62,219 nucleotides of DNA from Pseudocolwellia agarivorans. Lineage in GTDB: Bacteria; Pseudomonadota; Gammaproteobacteria; Enterobacterales; Alteromonadaceae. The stretch lies in NCBI RefSeq assembly GCF_002000085.1, contig NZ_MUZU01000017.1, positions 1 to 62,219 of the forward strand, read 5' to 3'. The notes under the pieces were generated by a model. That model was not told the DNA's origin. It ran no database searches and saw nothing but the letters and a program-made list of their open reading frames with translations. Of this stretch, positions 8,844 through 18,733 are shown in pieces; within the stretch, counting starts at the first letter, position 1; every line of letters starts with the position of its first letter. The translations under genes were made by a program, and so were the position numbers.

Positions 8844-9227
8844 TTATTTAGGTTTTATCCAGTGGATTGCATCTATCATATTGTCGAAGTATTTAACTTC
8901 TCCTGACATAAACCAAGATCCAACTTTAGCTGTTATTTGCTGCCAGTTTTTATTTCCATAAATCGCTATTTTATTAAATTCATTATTATGTTTAAGTCCA
9001 AGTTTTAAATCATCCCATGCAGCTCTTAATTCCCATCCTTCTAATTCTGTTCCATCAATTAACACATCTACCTTTGGTTCCTTAACTTCTGCTAAAGCTG
9101 AATCAATTATAGGTGTTATAATTTCATAATCAGCATGCGTAAGTTTGCCAACTGCTTTTAATGAGAGAAAAAACTCATTATCAACTCTTTCTATTCCTAT
9201 AGATAAACCGTGTTTTACTGTTTTCAT
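8844..9227 (-). CDS. STAS/SpoIIAA-like protein
   Basis: 127 residues from the preferred ATG at 9227, which has GGAG six bases upstream; an upstream ATG would add four residues. The pattern (LSIGIERVDNEFFLSLKAVGKLTHADYEIITPIIDSAL..VDVLIDGTELEGWELRAAWDDLKLGLKHN..FNKIAIYGNKNW) is that of the SpoIIAA-like/STAS family of small soluble proteins of unknown role. The cytochrome c gene is immediately upstream on the same strand, 53 bp away, and may be cotranscribed. Confidence 0.8.
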   Translation of the reverse strand: MKTVKHGLSIGIERVDNEFFLSLKAVGKLTHADYEIITPIIDSALAEVKEPKVDVLIDGTELEGWELRAAWDDLKLGLKHNNEFNKIAIYGNKNWQQITAKVGSWFMSGEVKYFDNMIDAIHWIKPK

Positions 9228-9280
9228 TTTACGCTCCATATTTTCTACTTACTTATTTGTTAACAGATAATCCGTTGTTT

Positions 9281-9739
9281 TTAATAGCCATAATATTGAT
9301 AATCTGTATGTCTATATGGTATTAACTCATGATGTGATTCTAAAAATGTCACTAAATTTACTAATTCAGTTACCGTCATTACATCATTAAAATTCGTCAT
9401 TTTTGATTTACCATTAATAGTCACCTCATCACGTGGATAACCTCTCGCTATTTTATGTGATGGATTAATAATGCTTGTTACCAACTCAGCATACGTTTTT
9501 ACTTTTGTTGATTTTCCTCCTAAAACAACGTTTAAATCAGGGTTATTTATTCCTTCTTCAGGGGAAATGCCTTTAATTTGATGACAAGCTAAACACTGAT
9601 ATTTAACCAATACAGCCTTACCTTTGTTAATATCTCCCTTAGGGAAACTAAAGCCTCTAGGTGATTCAGGACCTAAATCGCAACTTATAAGGCTAATACT
9701 GATTAAAGATATACTTAAAAAGAGTAATAAATATTTCAT
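9281..9739 (-). CDS. Lipoprotein c-type cytochrome
   Basis: From the ATG at 9739 (AGGT ribosome site) the protein has 152 residues: a lipoprotein signal peptide ending ISLISC, then a mono-haem domain with CLACH and a candidate Met ligand (KSKMTNF). It therefore resides anchored in the periplasm and carries electrons. The ORF can be extended to 9793 but the lipobox favours the internal start. Partners are not evident; a STAS-like gene follows it. An FNR-like site at 9866-9879 lies upstream. Confidence 0.85.
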   Translation of the reverse strand: MKYLLLFLSISLISISLISCDLGPESPRGFSFPKGDINKGKAVLVKYQCLACHQIKGISPEEGINNPDLNVVLGGKSTKVKTYAELVTSIINPSHKIARGYPRDEVTINGKSKMTNFNDVMTVTELVNLVTFLESHHELIPYRHTDYQYYGY

Positions 9740-9865
9740 ATCGATACCTATATAGTTAATTAAAGTAAAAAGATATTTACTCGTTAAAATCATTGATTGA
9801 ATACGTTAACGTGTTATTAACTTTAATTGATTTATAAGTTTAATAGTTATTTTTGTGAACAAAAA

Positions 9866-9879
9866 ATGAGCTAGATCAA
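9866..9879. promoter_or_regulatory. FNR-like site upstream of cytochrome c gene
   Basis: ATGAG-CTAG-ATCAA, with the TGA-N6-TCA core of CRP/FNR-family sites, 127 bp upstream of the cytochrome start. It shares CTAGATCAA with the site at 8038. Confidence 0.35.
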
Positions 9880-10006
9880 TTTATTATTGAATATTTTAGA
9901 AAGGCTTTTGATGAGGTTAAATATATTGTGGTGGGAGTTTGAACTTTTGTTTAATTTAAAATAAAACGTATAAAAGTAAAGTTTATACGTTTGTATATTC
10001 ACATTC

Positions 10007-10654
10007 TTAAATTTCTTCAGTTAATGATAATAAGCCGTTTTCATCTACAACAGCTAAATAAGATTTACCAAAATCGCCCTTACATAGATCAATATTGTTA
10101 TTTGCAATTTTTAATTCTGTACACTTTTCAACACTAAAAAAATCAGAGACTTCTCCTTTTTTAGTAACACGAGTATTTGTTGTATTTCCATTTACATAGA
10201 TGGGATATTGGCCATCACTAAATACTCTAACACGATATAATCCCTCCATATTTGAAGTTTCTTTTTCAAAAATAGACAGTTCATAATCATTATTATCTAA
10301 CCAGGCAACAGTCCAATAATTACGTTTATCTCTTAACGTTTTCTTAATACTTGTATAATGACTACGTGTATTTGTATCTTCTACGGCTATTTGGCTTTGT
10401 TTAAAACCAAACCAAGTGTGTTTAATTTCACCGCTTGCAGTCTCTTTTAGTAAGCTTATAACTCTATGTTTATTATTATAAACGTCTCCTGAAGCACCAT
10501 TTTCTTTAATAAAAAATGTTGCTTGCTCATCTAACGCATTTATATAGCTGATTTTTGAGTCGTTATAGGTAATAGCTTCATCGTTACAGCCACTGATAAT
10601 TGAGGACGTCGCTAATATTGATGCTAAAACTAGATTTTTTTTCAACTTGTCCAT
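10007..10654 (-). CDS. Lipoprotein of unknown function
   Basis: 215 residues. The signal peptide ends in the lipobox IISGC (Cys23), so it is an exported lipoprotein. The body is rich in short beta-strand patterns and contains two further Cys (KCTEL and LCKGDF) that could form a disulphide. I do not recognise a family. Stands alone between the cytochrome and M23 genes, same strand. Confidence 0.75.
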   Translation of the reverse strand: MDKLKKNLVLASILATSSIISGCNDEAITYNDSKISYINALDEQATFFIKENGASGDVYNNKHRVISLLKETASGEIKHTWFGFKQSQIAVEDTNTRSHYTSIKKTLRDKRNYWTVAWLDNNDYELSIFEKETSNMEGLYRVRVFSDGQYPIYVNGNTTNTRVTKKGEVSDFFSVEKCTELKIANNNIDLCKGDFGKSYLAVVDENGLLSLTEEI

Positions 10655-10821
10655 TTGATGATCTCTTAATGTATTAAAACAGTATGTTCACACACTGATG
10701 AGTGATAATTATTTAAAAGAGTATCCAAAATAGTTACTTATTTGTCTGTTTATAAATTGTAGTCAACTGTAAGTTTTTGTAGGTATTTATAACTAAACTT
10801 ACAGTATGCGATCTAAAGTTG

Positions 10822-11667
10822 TTATTTGGGTAATTCCAAAACATAAGCAGGATCTAAACGTACACCAAACCAGTTAATGCGCCAGTCGAGATGTGGCCCC
10901 GTAGCTCTACCGCTTGAACCTACACTGGCGATAACTTGACCTTGTTTAACTACATCTCCGGTTTTTACTTTGGATGCACTTAAATGTAAAAATGTTGAAG
11001 TAACGCCATGGCCATGGTCGATGATCATCGTTCCACCAGAATAAAACATATCTGGCTCAAATAATAAAATTTCACCATCAGCCGGTGCTTTTACAGGATC
11101 ACCTGTTTTACCTGCATAATCTAAACCGAAGTGCGGACGTTTTTTCTCACCATTAAATACGCGTTGGCTGCCATATACACCGGTAATTTTTCCATCGATA
11201 GGCGCAATAAAACCATGAGCAAAAGCTGTGCGATCACTTAAAGTTGTTCTAGCCTTGGCAATTTGTGCATTGTCTTTTTGTGAACGAGAAACAGCAACAG
11301 GGTTGGGTTTCATTATGCTTTGCTTAATGCCGTTAATGCGTTGAATATTATATTCACGCTTTTGCGGCGTTAAGGTTTGCTTTTCTATAACACCTGACTT
11401 ATTGGTAACGCTAATGGTATGCGGCTTAACTTCGTCACGGCCAAAACCAAAAGCAAAGTCACCATTTTTAGAAACAGTTAAAACTTTATCATTTAATTTA
11501 ACGATATTATCTGGGTCTGTTTTTCCAACAATCAAAGCGCCCTGCTTTAAATTGCTTGATAAGCTAAATGATTGCGCTGCATTTGCGACTTGTGTTGTAA
11601 GCAAGGTAAATGATGCAAACAAACAGGTGCTAACAATGCCTTGTGTAAATATATTTGAATTAGTCAT
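10822..11667 (-). CDS. Secreted M23-family metallopeptidase
   Basis: 281 residues with a Sec signal peptide (cleaved near ANAAQS). The mature N-terminal part is a beta-rich domain and the C-terminal half is a LytM/M23 domain with the zinc motif HFGLDYAG and the later HLS and GPHLDWR segments. The metal site is complete, so activity as a peptidoglycan endopeptidase in the periplasm is likely. Its start overlaps the end of the upstream pterin-synthase-like gene by 8 bp (11660-11667), so the two are coupled. Confidence 0.92.
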   Translation of the reverse strand: MTNSNIFTQGIVSTCLFASFTLLTTQVANAAQSFSLSSNLKQGALIVGKTDPDNIVKLNDKVLTVSKNGDFAFGFGRDEVKPHTISVTNKSGVIEKQTLTPQKREYNIQRINGIKQSIMKPNPVAVSRSQKDNAQIAKARTTLSDRTAFAHGFIAPIDGKITGVYGSQRVFNGEKKRPHFGLDYAGKTGDPVKAPADGEILLFEPDMFYSGGTMIIDHGHGVTSTFLHLSASKVKTGDVVKQGQVIASVGSSGRATGPHLDWRINWFGVRLDPAYVLELPK

Positions 11668-12541
11668 AAGCTATCGCTCCTTTCGCTACACCTTCGTAAG
11701 CAATAACTTTTATTGAATCATTAGGATATGACTTTTTAAGTTGTCTGCAAATAAAGTCTGCAAGTAACTCAACAGTAGAATCGCAATCAACCACATCTAA
11801 TACATTAGTTGGTACCGCAATATCAAAACGACCTTGAGGTGCAATATAAGAAAAATACTGATGCTCATCTGTTAACGTTGAATGTGCTGATTTTGATAAT
11901 TGAATGTCTGACTTTTCAATACGATCAGCTTCAGAGGCTATATAAATATCTGCCCAGCGATCACACCATTGTTTTTCAAGCGTAAAATCGCGCTGTTCAT
12001 TTTTAAACAATTGAATTTTAGAACGATGACCATGAGCAATGCGCTGACAATTACCATCATGCAATTTTAAACCGTGGGTATAATGGTAATAATCAGTATC
12101 TATATTTTCTTCACGTAAAACTAAGCTTAGGCCTTTTACGTTTTCGGGAAGTTCTGCTTTAATGATTTTTGTTAAATAATCAGTTACTGAAGATATGTTT
12201 ATTGTTTCAGCGGCTATTTTAGCAAACGCTTGTGCAGGCGATTGTAAAAAATACGAACCGCGTTTACTTATAACATCCACATACTCGCTGTCTGGCTGAG
12301 TTGTAGAGTTCTCTACAGAAACCATGCTGTTATTAATAGGTAATAGTAATTTATGATCAACGGCGTTATCTATAATCGACTTTATTTGTTTTTTTACTAC
12401 GCTAAAGTCGAGCACCATGCTCATTTCGTTGAGTTCACCTTCAAGTAACACATCAACTATCCAACTCTCACCGACAATTCCGCGTTGTTCACAACAATAA
12501 GAAAAATCGATAACCGTAAGATCATTAACAAATAATTGCAT
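11660..12541 (-). CDS. 6-pyruvoyl-tetrahydropterin synthase/QueD family protein, double length
   Basis: 293 residues, about twice the single-domain length. The N-terminal part shows the motif MSMVLDFSVVKKQIKSIID typical of PTPS/QueD (family pattern MVxDF), and the second half has AHGHRSKIQLF, which resembles the zinc-binding AHGH region. Thus it looks like a duplicated PTPS fold. The product is uncertain: queuosine-precursor chemistry or a pterin. Operon pyrC - this gene - M23 peptidase on the minus strand (10 bp gap to pyrC, 8 bp overlap with M23). Confidence 0.8.
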   Translation of the reverse strand: MQLFVNDLTVIDFSYCCEQRGIVGESWIVDVLLEGELNEMSMVLDFSVVKKQIKSIIDNAVDHKLLLPINNSMVSVENSTTQPDSEYVDVISKRGSYFLQSPAQAFAKIAAETINISSVTDYLTKIIKAELPENVKGLSLVLREENIDTDYYHYTHGLKLHDGNCQRIAHGHRSKIQLFKNEQRDFTLEKQWCDRWADIYIASEADRIEKSDIQLSKSAHSTLTDEHQYFSYIAPQGRFDIAVPTNVLDVVDCDSTVELLADFICRQLKKSYPNDSIKVIAYEGVAKGAIAYD

Positions 12542-12551
12542 TAAAAGCTCC

Positions 12552-13583
12552 CTATTCGCTTACTTGCCAGTTTATAACTTCACTTGCTCTAACAGGAACA
12601 ACAACATCATCACCAAATGCCATAGTAGCTGGAACATCCCATTCTTTTTTGGTTAATGTAATTTTGTCTTCATTGGCAGGTAAATTATAAAATGCAGGGC
12701 CATTTAAACTTGCGAATAACTCAAGTTTATCTAATGCGTTTTCTTGTTCAAACACTTCAGCGTATAACTCAATAGCAGCATGCGCTGTATAAGAGCCAGC
12801 ACAACCACACGCAGATTCTTTAGCATGTTGTGGATGTGGCGCAGAATCCGTACCTAAAAAGAATTTAGCACTACCACTTGTTGCGGCTTTTATTAACGCA
12901 TTTTGATGAATATTGCGTTTTAAAATAGGTAAGCAGAAAAAGTGGGGTCTTATACCGCCTACTAGCATGTGGTTACGGTTATATAATAAATGGTGTGCGG
13001 TAATAGTAGCCGCAACATTTGGTCCTGCTTGTTCAACAAAATCTACGGCTTGTTTTGTTGTTATGTGTTCTAACACTACGTTTAAGTTTGGATATTTAGC
13101 TACAAGTGGTTTTAATATGGTGTCGATAAATACCGCTTCGCGATCAAAAATATCAATATCCGCAGTGGTAACTTCACCATGTATAAGTAAAGGCATTTCG
13201 TGTTTTTGCATGGCTTCAATAACTGATGCGATATTGTCTACACTGGTAACACCTGAAGACGAGTTAGTGGTTGCCCCTGCAGGATATAATTTTGCCGCAA
13301 CAACAATCCCTGAGTTTTTCGCGTCTTCAATATCTTGTGCTGTAGTTTGATCGGTAAGGTATAAAACCATTAACGGTTTGAAGTTTGCTGAAGGATTAAC
13401 GGCCATAATACGTTGATAATAATCGTCAGCTAATTTTGCATTAGTTACCGGAGGAACTAAATTTGGCATAACCACTGCGCGGCCAAAATAACGACTAATA
13501 TCGGTAACGGTATTTTTTAATGCTGCGCCATCTCTAAGGTGAACATGCCAATCGTCTGGGCGAGTTATTGTTAATGTATTCAT
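12552..13583 (-). CDS. pyrC: Dihydroorotase
   Basis: 343 residues, the usual length of class II (E. coli-type) dihydroorotase, which closes carbamoyl-aspartate to dihydroorotate in pyrimidine synthesis. Visible zinc ligands are in [12 protein letters not shown] (HxH), the carbamylated Lys region [13 protein letters not shown], the His of LLIHGEV, the His of LEHITT, and the Asp of GTDSAPH. All are intact. It is the first gene of a three-gene operon. Confidence 0.97.
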   Translation of the reverse strand: MNTLTITRPDDWHVHLRDGAALKNTVTDISRYFGRAVVMPNLVPPVTNAKLADDYYQRIMAVNPSANFKPLMVLYLTDQTTAQDIEDAKNSGIVVAAKLYPAGATTNSSSGVTSVDNIASVIEAMQKHEMPLLIHGEVTTADIDIFDREAVFIDTILKPLVAKYPNLNVVLEHITTKQAVDFVEQAGPNVAATITAHHLLYNRNHMLVGGIRPHFFCLPILKRNIHQNALIKAATSGSAKFFLGTDSAPHPQHAKESACGCAGSYTAHAAIELYAEVFEQENALDKLELFASLNGPAFYNLPANEDKITLTKKEWDVPATMAFGDDVVVPVRASEVINWQVSE

Positions 13584-13729
13584 AATAATCCTAAAATATT
13601 GTATTCATAACGAGAGTTATTGTAAGTCTCGTTGTTTAATTCGTATTTGTTAACGCGAGTTTTTTGCTTTAGCCACCCATCAATATAAATAATATATATT
13701 AGTTACTTAGCGATTACGCGTTACTTCAA

Positions 13730-14797
13730 TTATTCATTTTCATCGTTGAAAGGGTTATTACTCTTAGCTTCGTTTTCTAATAAAGCGAGTAATTGTGCTT
13801 TCAAATTTGGTGGTACTTTATAAATGGTTAAACTGTCGTTTCCTGCGTTGTAAACAACATCTTGTCCTAAGTGACCGCGTTCAAAACTTACGCTAATACC
13901 ACTACCGTAACCTGAATATTTAGTTACTTTATTTACTATTGCTTGGTCATGAGGGAAGTTTTCTTCAATCGGGTAAGCTTGTTCTTGGCAAAAAGAATAA
14001 AAGTCTTGTCCTGATTCTTCATGCTTTAATACTTTACCTATTTCTTTAATCGATACATCTTGGTCAGTTGCTTTTTGTTCTTTACAGTAACTGAGTAATT
14101 CTTTGCGTGCGTCTTGTTTTTCTTGTGGGTCGAGTTGATTAACCGAAACATAATCTTCAACCGCTTGTACTAAGGTTTGAGTTTGTTCTTTTGAATTTAT
14201 ACCTTCTTCACAACCTAAAAAGTCTAAAAAGAAGTCTGATACTTTACGCCCAGCTCTACCTTTTATAAAAGAGATATAGCGATGACCTTCAGCGTTTTGC
14301 TGATAATCAAACAAATCGATACGTGCAGCTAGTTGTAATTTATTAGTATCAAGATGTTTATCTGCGGAAATATTCTGTTCACCGTCTACAGAATAATGTT
14401 CAGACATAGGAATAATAGCAGCAAGTAAATAACGTCCGCCCATGTATTCGTAATGACAAACAATTAAATAGCCTGTTTCAGCAAGATCGTATTTTTCAAT
14501 TTCATTTTTTAATAAGTTGGCTGCTTGTGTACTAAAGTCGTAAAAAGACTGAACGTCACCTAAGTAGCTTTCCATTATATCAACGAAACGAGCAGTATCG
14601 CCTTCGGCAGGCATTGACGAAAAATTACCGTAAGCTTTACTGCCTTTATTGTTGTAAATTTTATGAAGTGAATCTACAAAACTTTCTATTTTGTGATCTG
14701 CTTCGCTGTTTTCTGGTCCAAAACGAAGTGTTACTTCACCTGTTTCTTCAATTTTTGATAAAAAATGCAGTGCAATATTAGAAATTATTAAACTCAT
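13730..14797 (-). CDS. yejK: Nucleoid-associated protein YejK
   Basis: 355 residues; close in length and pattern to YejK/NdpA (MSLIISNIALHFLSKIEE.., FIKGRAGRKVSDFFLDFLGCEEGINSKEQTQ.., TKYSGYGSGISVSFERGHLG). These proteins bind the nucleoid and affect DNA supercoiling. Divergent from yejL and yejM, the conserved gammaproteobacterial order. Confidence 0.95.
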   Translation of the reverse strand: MSLIISNIALHFLSKIEETGEVTLRFGPENSEADHKIESFVDSLHKIYNNKGSKAYGNFSSMPAEGDTARFVDIMESYLGDVQSFYDFSTQAANLLKNEIEKYDLAETGYLIVCHYEYMGGRYLLAAIIPMSEHYSVDGEQNISADKHLDTNKLQLAARIDLFDYQQNAEGHRYISFIKGRAGRKVSDFFLDFLGCEEGINSKEQTQTLVQAVEDYVSVNQLDPQEKQDARKELLSYCKEQKATDQDVSIKEIGKVLKHEESGQDFYSFCQEQAYPIEENFPHDQAIVNKVTKYSGYGSGISVSFERGHLGQDVVYNAGNDSLTIYKVPPNLKAQLLALLENEAKSNNPFNDENE

Positions 14798-14876
14798 AGG
14801 TAATGGTCAGTTTTATATTGTTTGGGCATTTGATAAACTAGCCGCAGTTAATCATTTGCAAAATTAAGTATTAAAG

Positions 14877-15110
14877 ATGCCTATTGTATCCAAGTATTCA
14901 AACGAACGTGTAGAAAAAATCATTCAAAATCTATTTGATGTCCTAATTAATGAAGAAGCAACTCCTGATTTAGCACTTATGTGTTTAGGAAATACCCTTA
15001 CTGAAATTATCAATAAACAAGTGCCTGAAAGTAAACGTGAAGCTGTTGTTGCTAACTTTACACAAGCGCTAAAGCAAACCGTTGAACAACAAAATAAACA
15101 ATCAAATTAA
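14877..15110 (+). CDS. yejL: UPF0352 protein YejL
   Basis: 77 residues, matching the YejL/UPF0352 family ([39 protein letters not shown]). All-helical, cytoplasmic, function unknown. It sits 34 bp before yejM, as in E. coli. Confidence 0.95.
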   Translation: MPIVSKYSNERVEKIIQNLFDVLINEEATPDLALMCLGNTLTEIINKQVPESKREAVVANFTQALKQTVEQQNKQSN

Positions 15111-15144
15111 TTTTAACAACAAAATCAGAGAATAAATATAACCA

Positions 15145-16842
15145 ATGGTTTCATTTGAGTCTAAATCATACAGTAAACGTCTTTTACATTTAATTAGTTG
15201 GAGCCATTGGTTTACTTTTTTTAACGTTTTTCTCGCAATATTATTATCGTCATTTTATGTATTTGGTGAAAAAACACCGGATACGGTGATCGGACACTTA
15301 TACCTATATACCACATGGGCAAGCCATATGGGTTTTTTAACCTTTATGGGGTTTGTGTTAATTATATTCCCGATCATATTAATTTATCCCAAAACGCAGT
15401 TTATTAGAGTAACCGCGTCACTCATTTTCACAGGAGCATTATTTCTCTTATTATTAGATGCTTTTGTTTTTATACGTTTGGGTTATCACTTAAATGCCTC
15501 TTCAAGTGATCAAATTATTCTACTTATCAGCAATATGATTGCTCATAACAGCTTGAAATTTTGGGTTATATCAGGCTCTGTTGCTTTGCTACTTTTAAGC
15601 ATAGAACTTACTTTAAGTAATTACGCCTGGAAACACTTAAAAGAGTTACAACGTGTACCTTATGCAAAGTATGTAGTGCATGTTTTAGTTGCATCGTTTT
15701 TTATTAGCCATTTTACGCATATTTGGGCTGATGCTAAATGGAATTATGATGTGTTGAAACAAGATACCGTTTTACCGCTTTCGTATCCGTCTACCGCTAA
15801 AACATTGTTAACCAAATACGAATTATTTGATGCTGAAAACTACGTTGAAAATAAAGAAAGTGCTTTATCGTTAAAGCACAAAGTAAGCGAATATCCAAGA
15901 TTAACGCAACAATGTATTGTTAATGAAAAACCTAAGCAATCAGTCTTTATGGTATTAACTCAGTCTATGTTAACGGATAATCAAATAGCGGGGTTTTCTT
16001 TAAAATCTATAAGTTCAAATGTTAACTTAACAAGGCATATAGATAACGCGTTACCTGTAAACTCTTGGTTTAACTTATTTTATAGCTTACCCACTATTTA
16101 TAAAAATGATATTTTATCTCAAGATATAAAACCGTTATTATTTCAAGAAATAGAGCGTAGAGGCTTATCGTCAGATCTTACCGTTGTATCTAATAGCCAA
16201 TCAACTATTGATACATTATGGTTTAAAGAGTGGTTTGATAATACTTATGAGTTAACAGGTGTATCGTCACTTATATTTAGCTCTAATGAAAAAAGTTTTA
16301 CAGAAAAACTTAATCAATTAAATGCTGGTTTACATGTGTTTTATTTTGACGATAAAAGTACGGCTCAAGCTGAATTATTTATAGATGCCCTACTATTGTC
16401 TCAACGTCAAAAAAACACGAAAGACATTGTTTTTGTCAGTTCAATTGGTAATAAAAATATTCAAGACAGTTTATCTATTAAGCCCTCTTTATTAGTAATA
16501 CCTGAAAGAAATAGTGATAAATTAAAGCGCTTAACCAGCCATATGGATATTCAGCCAACTTTATTAAGTGAGTGGTTAACCTGTAAAGCTAGCGCTCAAA
16601 AAGTTGTTAATGGACAAAACATACTTACGGTGAAGTCGAACCGTGTTATCGCTAATACGATAGAGTCAGGCATTATTGTTTTTAATAAAGACAAATCAGT
16701 ATTTATTGATAAAAATGGCGAATTTCAAAGTTATTCAAGACAACTTCAAACACCTATATCTGTAAATGCAGATTTTCCGTTAATGATTGATGGTGTTAAT
16801 TTTATTAAGCGCTTTAATAAACCTTTAGCCGAAACGGATTAA
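15145..16842 (+). CDS. yejM: Inner-membrane protein YejM/PbgA/LapC
   Basis: 565 residues. Five N-terminal transmembrane helices (to about residue 190) are followed by a periplasmic sulfatase/phosphatase-like domain. In E. coli this protein senses periplasmic LPS and controls LpxC proteolysis through LapB; family and context (yejK-yejL-yejM) support the same role. The periplasmic domain is somewhat shorter than in enterobacteria and the family lacks sulfatase activity, so no enzymatic call is made. Confidence 0.92.
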   Translation: MVSFESKSYSKRLLHLISWSHWFTFFNVFLAILLSSFYVFGEKTPDTVIGHLYLYTTWASHMGFLTFMGFVLIIFPIILIYPKTQFIRVTASLIFTGALFLLLLDAFVFIRLGYHLNASSSDQIILLISNMIAHNSLKFWVISGSVALLLLSIELTLSNYAWKHLKELQRVPYAKYVVHVLVASFFISHFTHIWADAKWNYDVLKQDTVLPLSYPSTAKTLLTKYELFDAENYVENKESALSLKHKVSEYPRLTQQCIVNEKPKQSVFMVLTQSMLTDNQIAGFSLKSISSNVNLTRHIDNALPVNSWFNLFYSLPTIYKNDILSQDIKPLLFQEIERRGLSSDLTVVSNSQSTIDTLWFKEWFDNTYELTGVSSLIFSSNEKSFTEKLNQLNAGLHVFYFDDKSTAQAELFIDALLLSQRQKNTKDIVFVSSIGNKNIQDSLSIKPSLLVIPERNSDKLKRLTSHMDIQPTLLSEWLTCKASAQKVVNGQNILTVKSNRVIANTIESGIIVFNKDKSVFIDKNGEFQSYSRQLQTPISVNADFPLMIDGVNFIKRFNKPLAETD

Positions 16843-16987
16843 TTCATAAGCAATAATTCGATATAATTTATGGGTTAGCATATTATTTAGCCAGTTGAAA
16901 CTATATGTCTTTAATTTACATTGCATTCGTTTTATAAATCATTAATATGTACGCAGCAAACAGTTAGCCCTCATATGTTTGCTTATT

Positions 16988-17064
16988 CGGGGTGTAGCGC
17001 AGCTTGGTAGCGCGTGCGTCTGGGGGACGTGAGGTCACAAGTTCGAATCTTGTCACTCCGACCA
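16988..17064 (+). tRNA. tRNA-Pro (anticodon GGG)
   Basis: A 77-nt cloverleaf: acceptor CGGGGTG / CACTCCG, D-loop AGCTTGGTAGC, anticodon loop TCTGGGGGACG reading GGG, T-arm GTTCGAATC and an encoded CCA end. It decodes CCC/CCU codons. Nothing integrated at its 3' end is apparent; a strong terminator follows. Confidence 0.96.
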
Positions 17065-17070
17065 TACAAA

Positions 17071-17109
17071 AATAAAGCCGCTTAAAATATAATTTTAAGC
17101 GGCTTTATT
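17071..17109. terminator. Strong bidirectional terminator after tRNA-Pro
   Basis: An 18-bp perfect inverted repeat (AATAAAGCCGCTTAAAAT and its complement) with a 3-nt loop, flanked by A/T tracts on both sides. It serves tRNA-Pro and the convergent operon ending at 17149. Confidence 0.9.
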
Positions 17110-17148
17110 GTTTCTAGTACAACTCATCTTATTAAGATGGGTTTGCTA

Positions 17149-17511
17149 TCAAACCTTGGTAAGTTCTTGCTGCGCAAACTCCATACTTGGATCGTCTTCA
17201 GACAGTTGTTCTTCTTTGTCTTGCTGTAGTATGCGTAATATTCTTGCTAAATACTCTTGAGTTGTAATACTACGAGCAGCAACTTCAGCGGCATCGGGCT
17301 TATAGTTTTCAACTTCAGCACGCGTTAAAATACCCTTTTCTTCCAGTAAACATTCAAGTGTTGCGATACGCTCTTTAGCAACTGAAAGCTCCATTGCTAC
17401 TGCCATAGTAATCGACATAACTTGTTCTGTTTGTTTGTCGTTTAAAAAGTAAGGGCGATTGCCTTTAGCTTTTGTTCCGGCTAAATCTATTTTGTTAATA
17501 TCAGTCATCAT
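17149..17511 (-). CDS. Conserved small protein of the methyltransferase operon
   Basis: 120 residues, soluble, largely helical, with no motif I recognise. It contains a likely coiled region (ITMAVAMELSVAKERIATLECLLEEKGI). It is the last gene of a three-gene operon, 28 bp after the methyltransferase. It could be a subunit or chaperone of that enzyme; this is only inferred from position. Confidence 0.75.
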   Translation of the reverse strand: MMTDINKIDLAGTKAKGNRPYFLNDKQTEQVMSITMAVAMELSVAKERIATLECLLEEKGILTRAEVENYKPDAAEVAARSITTQEYLARILRILQQDKEEQLSEDDPSMEFAQQELTKV

Positions 17512-17539
17512 AGTTCCTAATCTTTCAATCTTTTAGCGA

Positions 17540-18733
17540 TTATTTCCACAGCCCAAAAGCGTTCCACACAGGGGCTCTACCATAATCTTCACCAGAATCG
17601 CCTGCTTCTCTTTTACCGAATATTTTCTCATCGATTAATGAAACAACCCCTACTTCAAACATGCTTTCCCCGTTAAACCCACTTTCGTTTAAAACCTTTT
17701 TAAGATCTAACTCATGCATAGGTCCCCAATAGGGTTCGTTATTAAAGTAAGTATCCCAATCTCGAATAAACTGTTCGTATAACCCCATATTAGTGTACTG
17801 AGGTTGCTCAAGGTTTATCGTTAAGCCACCTTTTTTAAGTAAACGATTAATGGTTTTAAATATTTTAGGCATCGATTCATGGGATGTTTCATGCCAAAAC
17901 ATTGAAGTAGTTATAAAATCAAACGACTCATCTTCATATTGGCTTAAATCTTCTGCATTAGCTTGAACAAAAGTAATGTTATTAACGCCTAAAGATTTGG
18001 CTCTAGCATGCGCGTAGCGTAAGCTTGGTCTTGCTACATCTATTGCTATAACTTCAGCATCAGGAAATGCTTGCGCTAAAGGAACGGCGTTATGACCAAC
18101 AGTACAACCAATATCTAAAATACGTTTTGGTTTAAAATCAGGGTGATCTTTCGATAACCAATGAGTAATTGCTTTACCACCACCATCACTTAATGCCCCC
18201 AATAAACCGGCTGTTGTAACAAATAAACCTAAATCGTAACTGGCTGCAACGGTTACATCGTTTTCAAAATATTCTTCGTAGTAACAACCAGGTTGGCAAT
18301 GAATATCAACCATGCCTACGTTTGGTGGTATGGTTATCGCGTCGTTAAGCTGTAAAGTAGAAGCATCTTTATTATATGCTTCTACTCTTTCTACAAGGTT
18401 TTCTATTTGTCTAAGTACTTGTGAACGCCCTGCTTGTTGACGCATTTCCATTGTATTTCTACGTAAACCACTCCACATTTGAAAATAAGGGTTATCTAAC
18501 ATCGCCTTTCTTATTTCATGGCGAGTAGTAGGCTCTTTTCCTGTTTCTTTAATATAAGCAGGCAATACCGTTTTTTCGTAAGCCGTTTTTACACCAGGTA
18601 ATATATTCGCACTTAAATGAACATTTAGATGTGTTAAAAAATTCAAGCGAGATATTTCTTCGTTATTAGCCTCAGGAAAAACACCGTGCTTTGATAAAAC
18701 ATCCCAAGTGGGTAATGATTTAGCCGTAGACAT
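17540..18733 (-). CDS. SAM-dependent methyltransferase with N-terminal extension
   Basis: 397 residues. A class I methyltransferase fold occupies roughly residues 205-350, with the SAM motif ILDIGCTVGHNAVPLAQ, the acidic end of strand 2 (VIAIDVARPSLRYAHARAK), FVQANAEDL and DFITTSMFWHE. About 200 residues precede it and include CQPGCYYEEYF. Start abuts the stop of the upstream gene with no gap, so the genes are coupled. The substrate is unknown but probably part of the catabolic island. Confidence 0.85.
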   Translation of the reverse strand: MSTAKSLPTWDVLSKHGVFPEANNEEISRLNFLTHLNVHLSANILPGVKTAYEKTVLPAYIKETGKEPTTRHEIRKAMLDNPYFQMWSGLRRNTMEMRQQAGRSQVLRQIENLVERVEAYNKDASTLQLNDAITIPPNVGMVDIHCQPGCYYEEYFENDVTVAASYDLGLFVTTAGLLGALSDGGGKAITHWLSKDHPDFKPKRILDIGCTVGHNAVPLAQAFPDAEVIAIDVARPSLRYAHARAKSLGVNNITFVQANAEDLSQYEDESFDFITTSMFWHETSHESMPKIFKTINRLLKKGGLTINLEQPQYTNMGLYEQFIRDWDTYFNNEPYWGPMHELDLKKVLNESGFNGESMFEVGVVSLIDEKIFGKREAGDSGEDYGRAPVWNAFGLWK

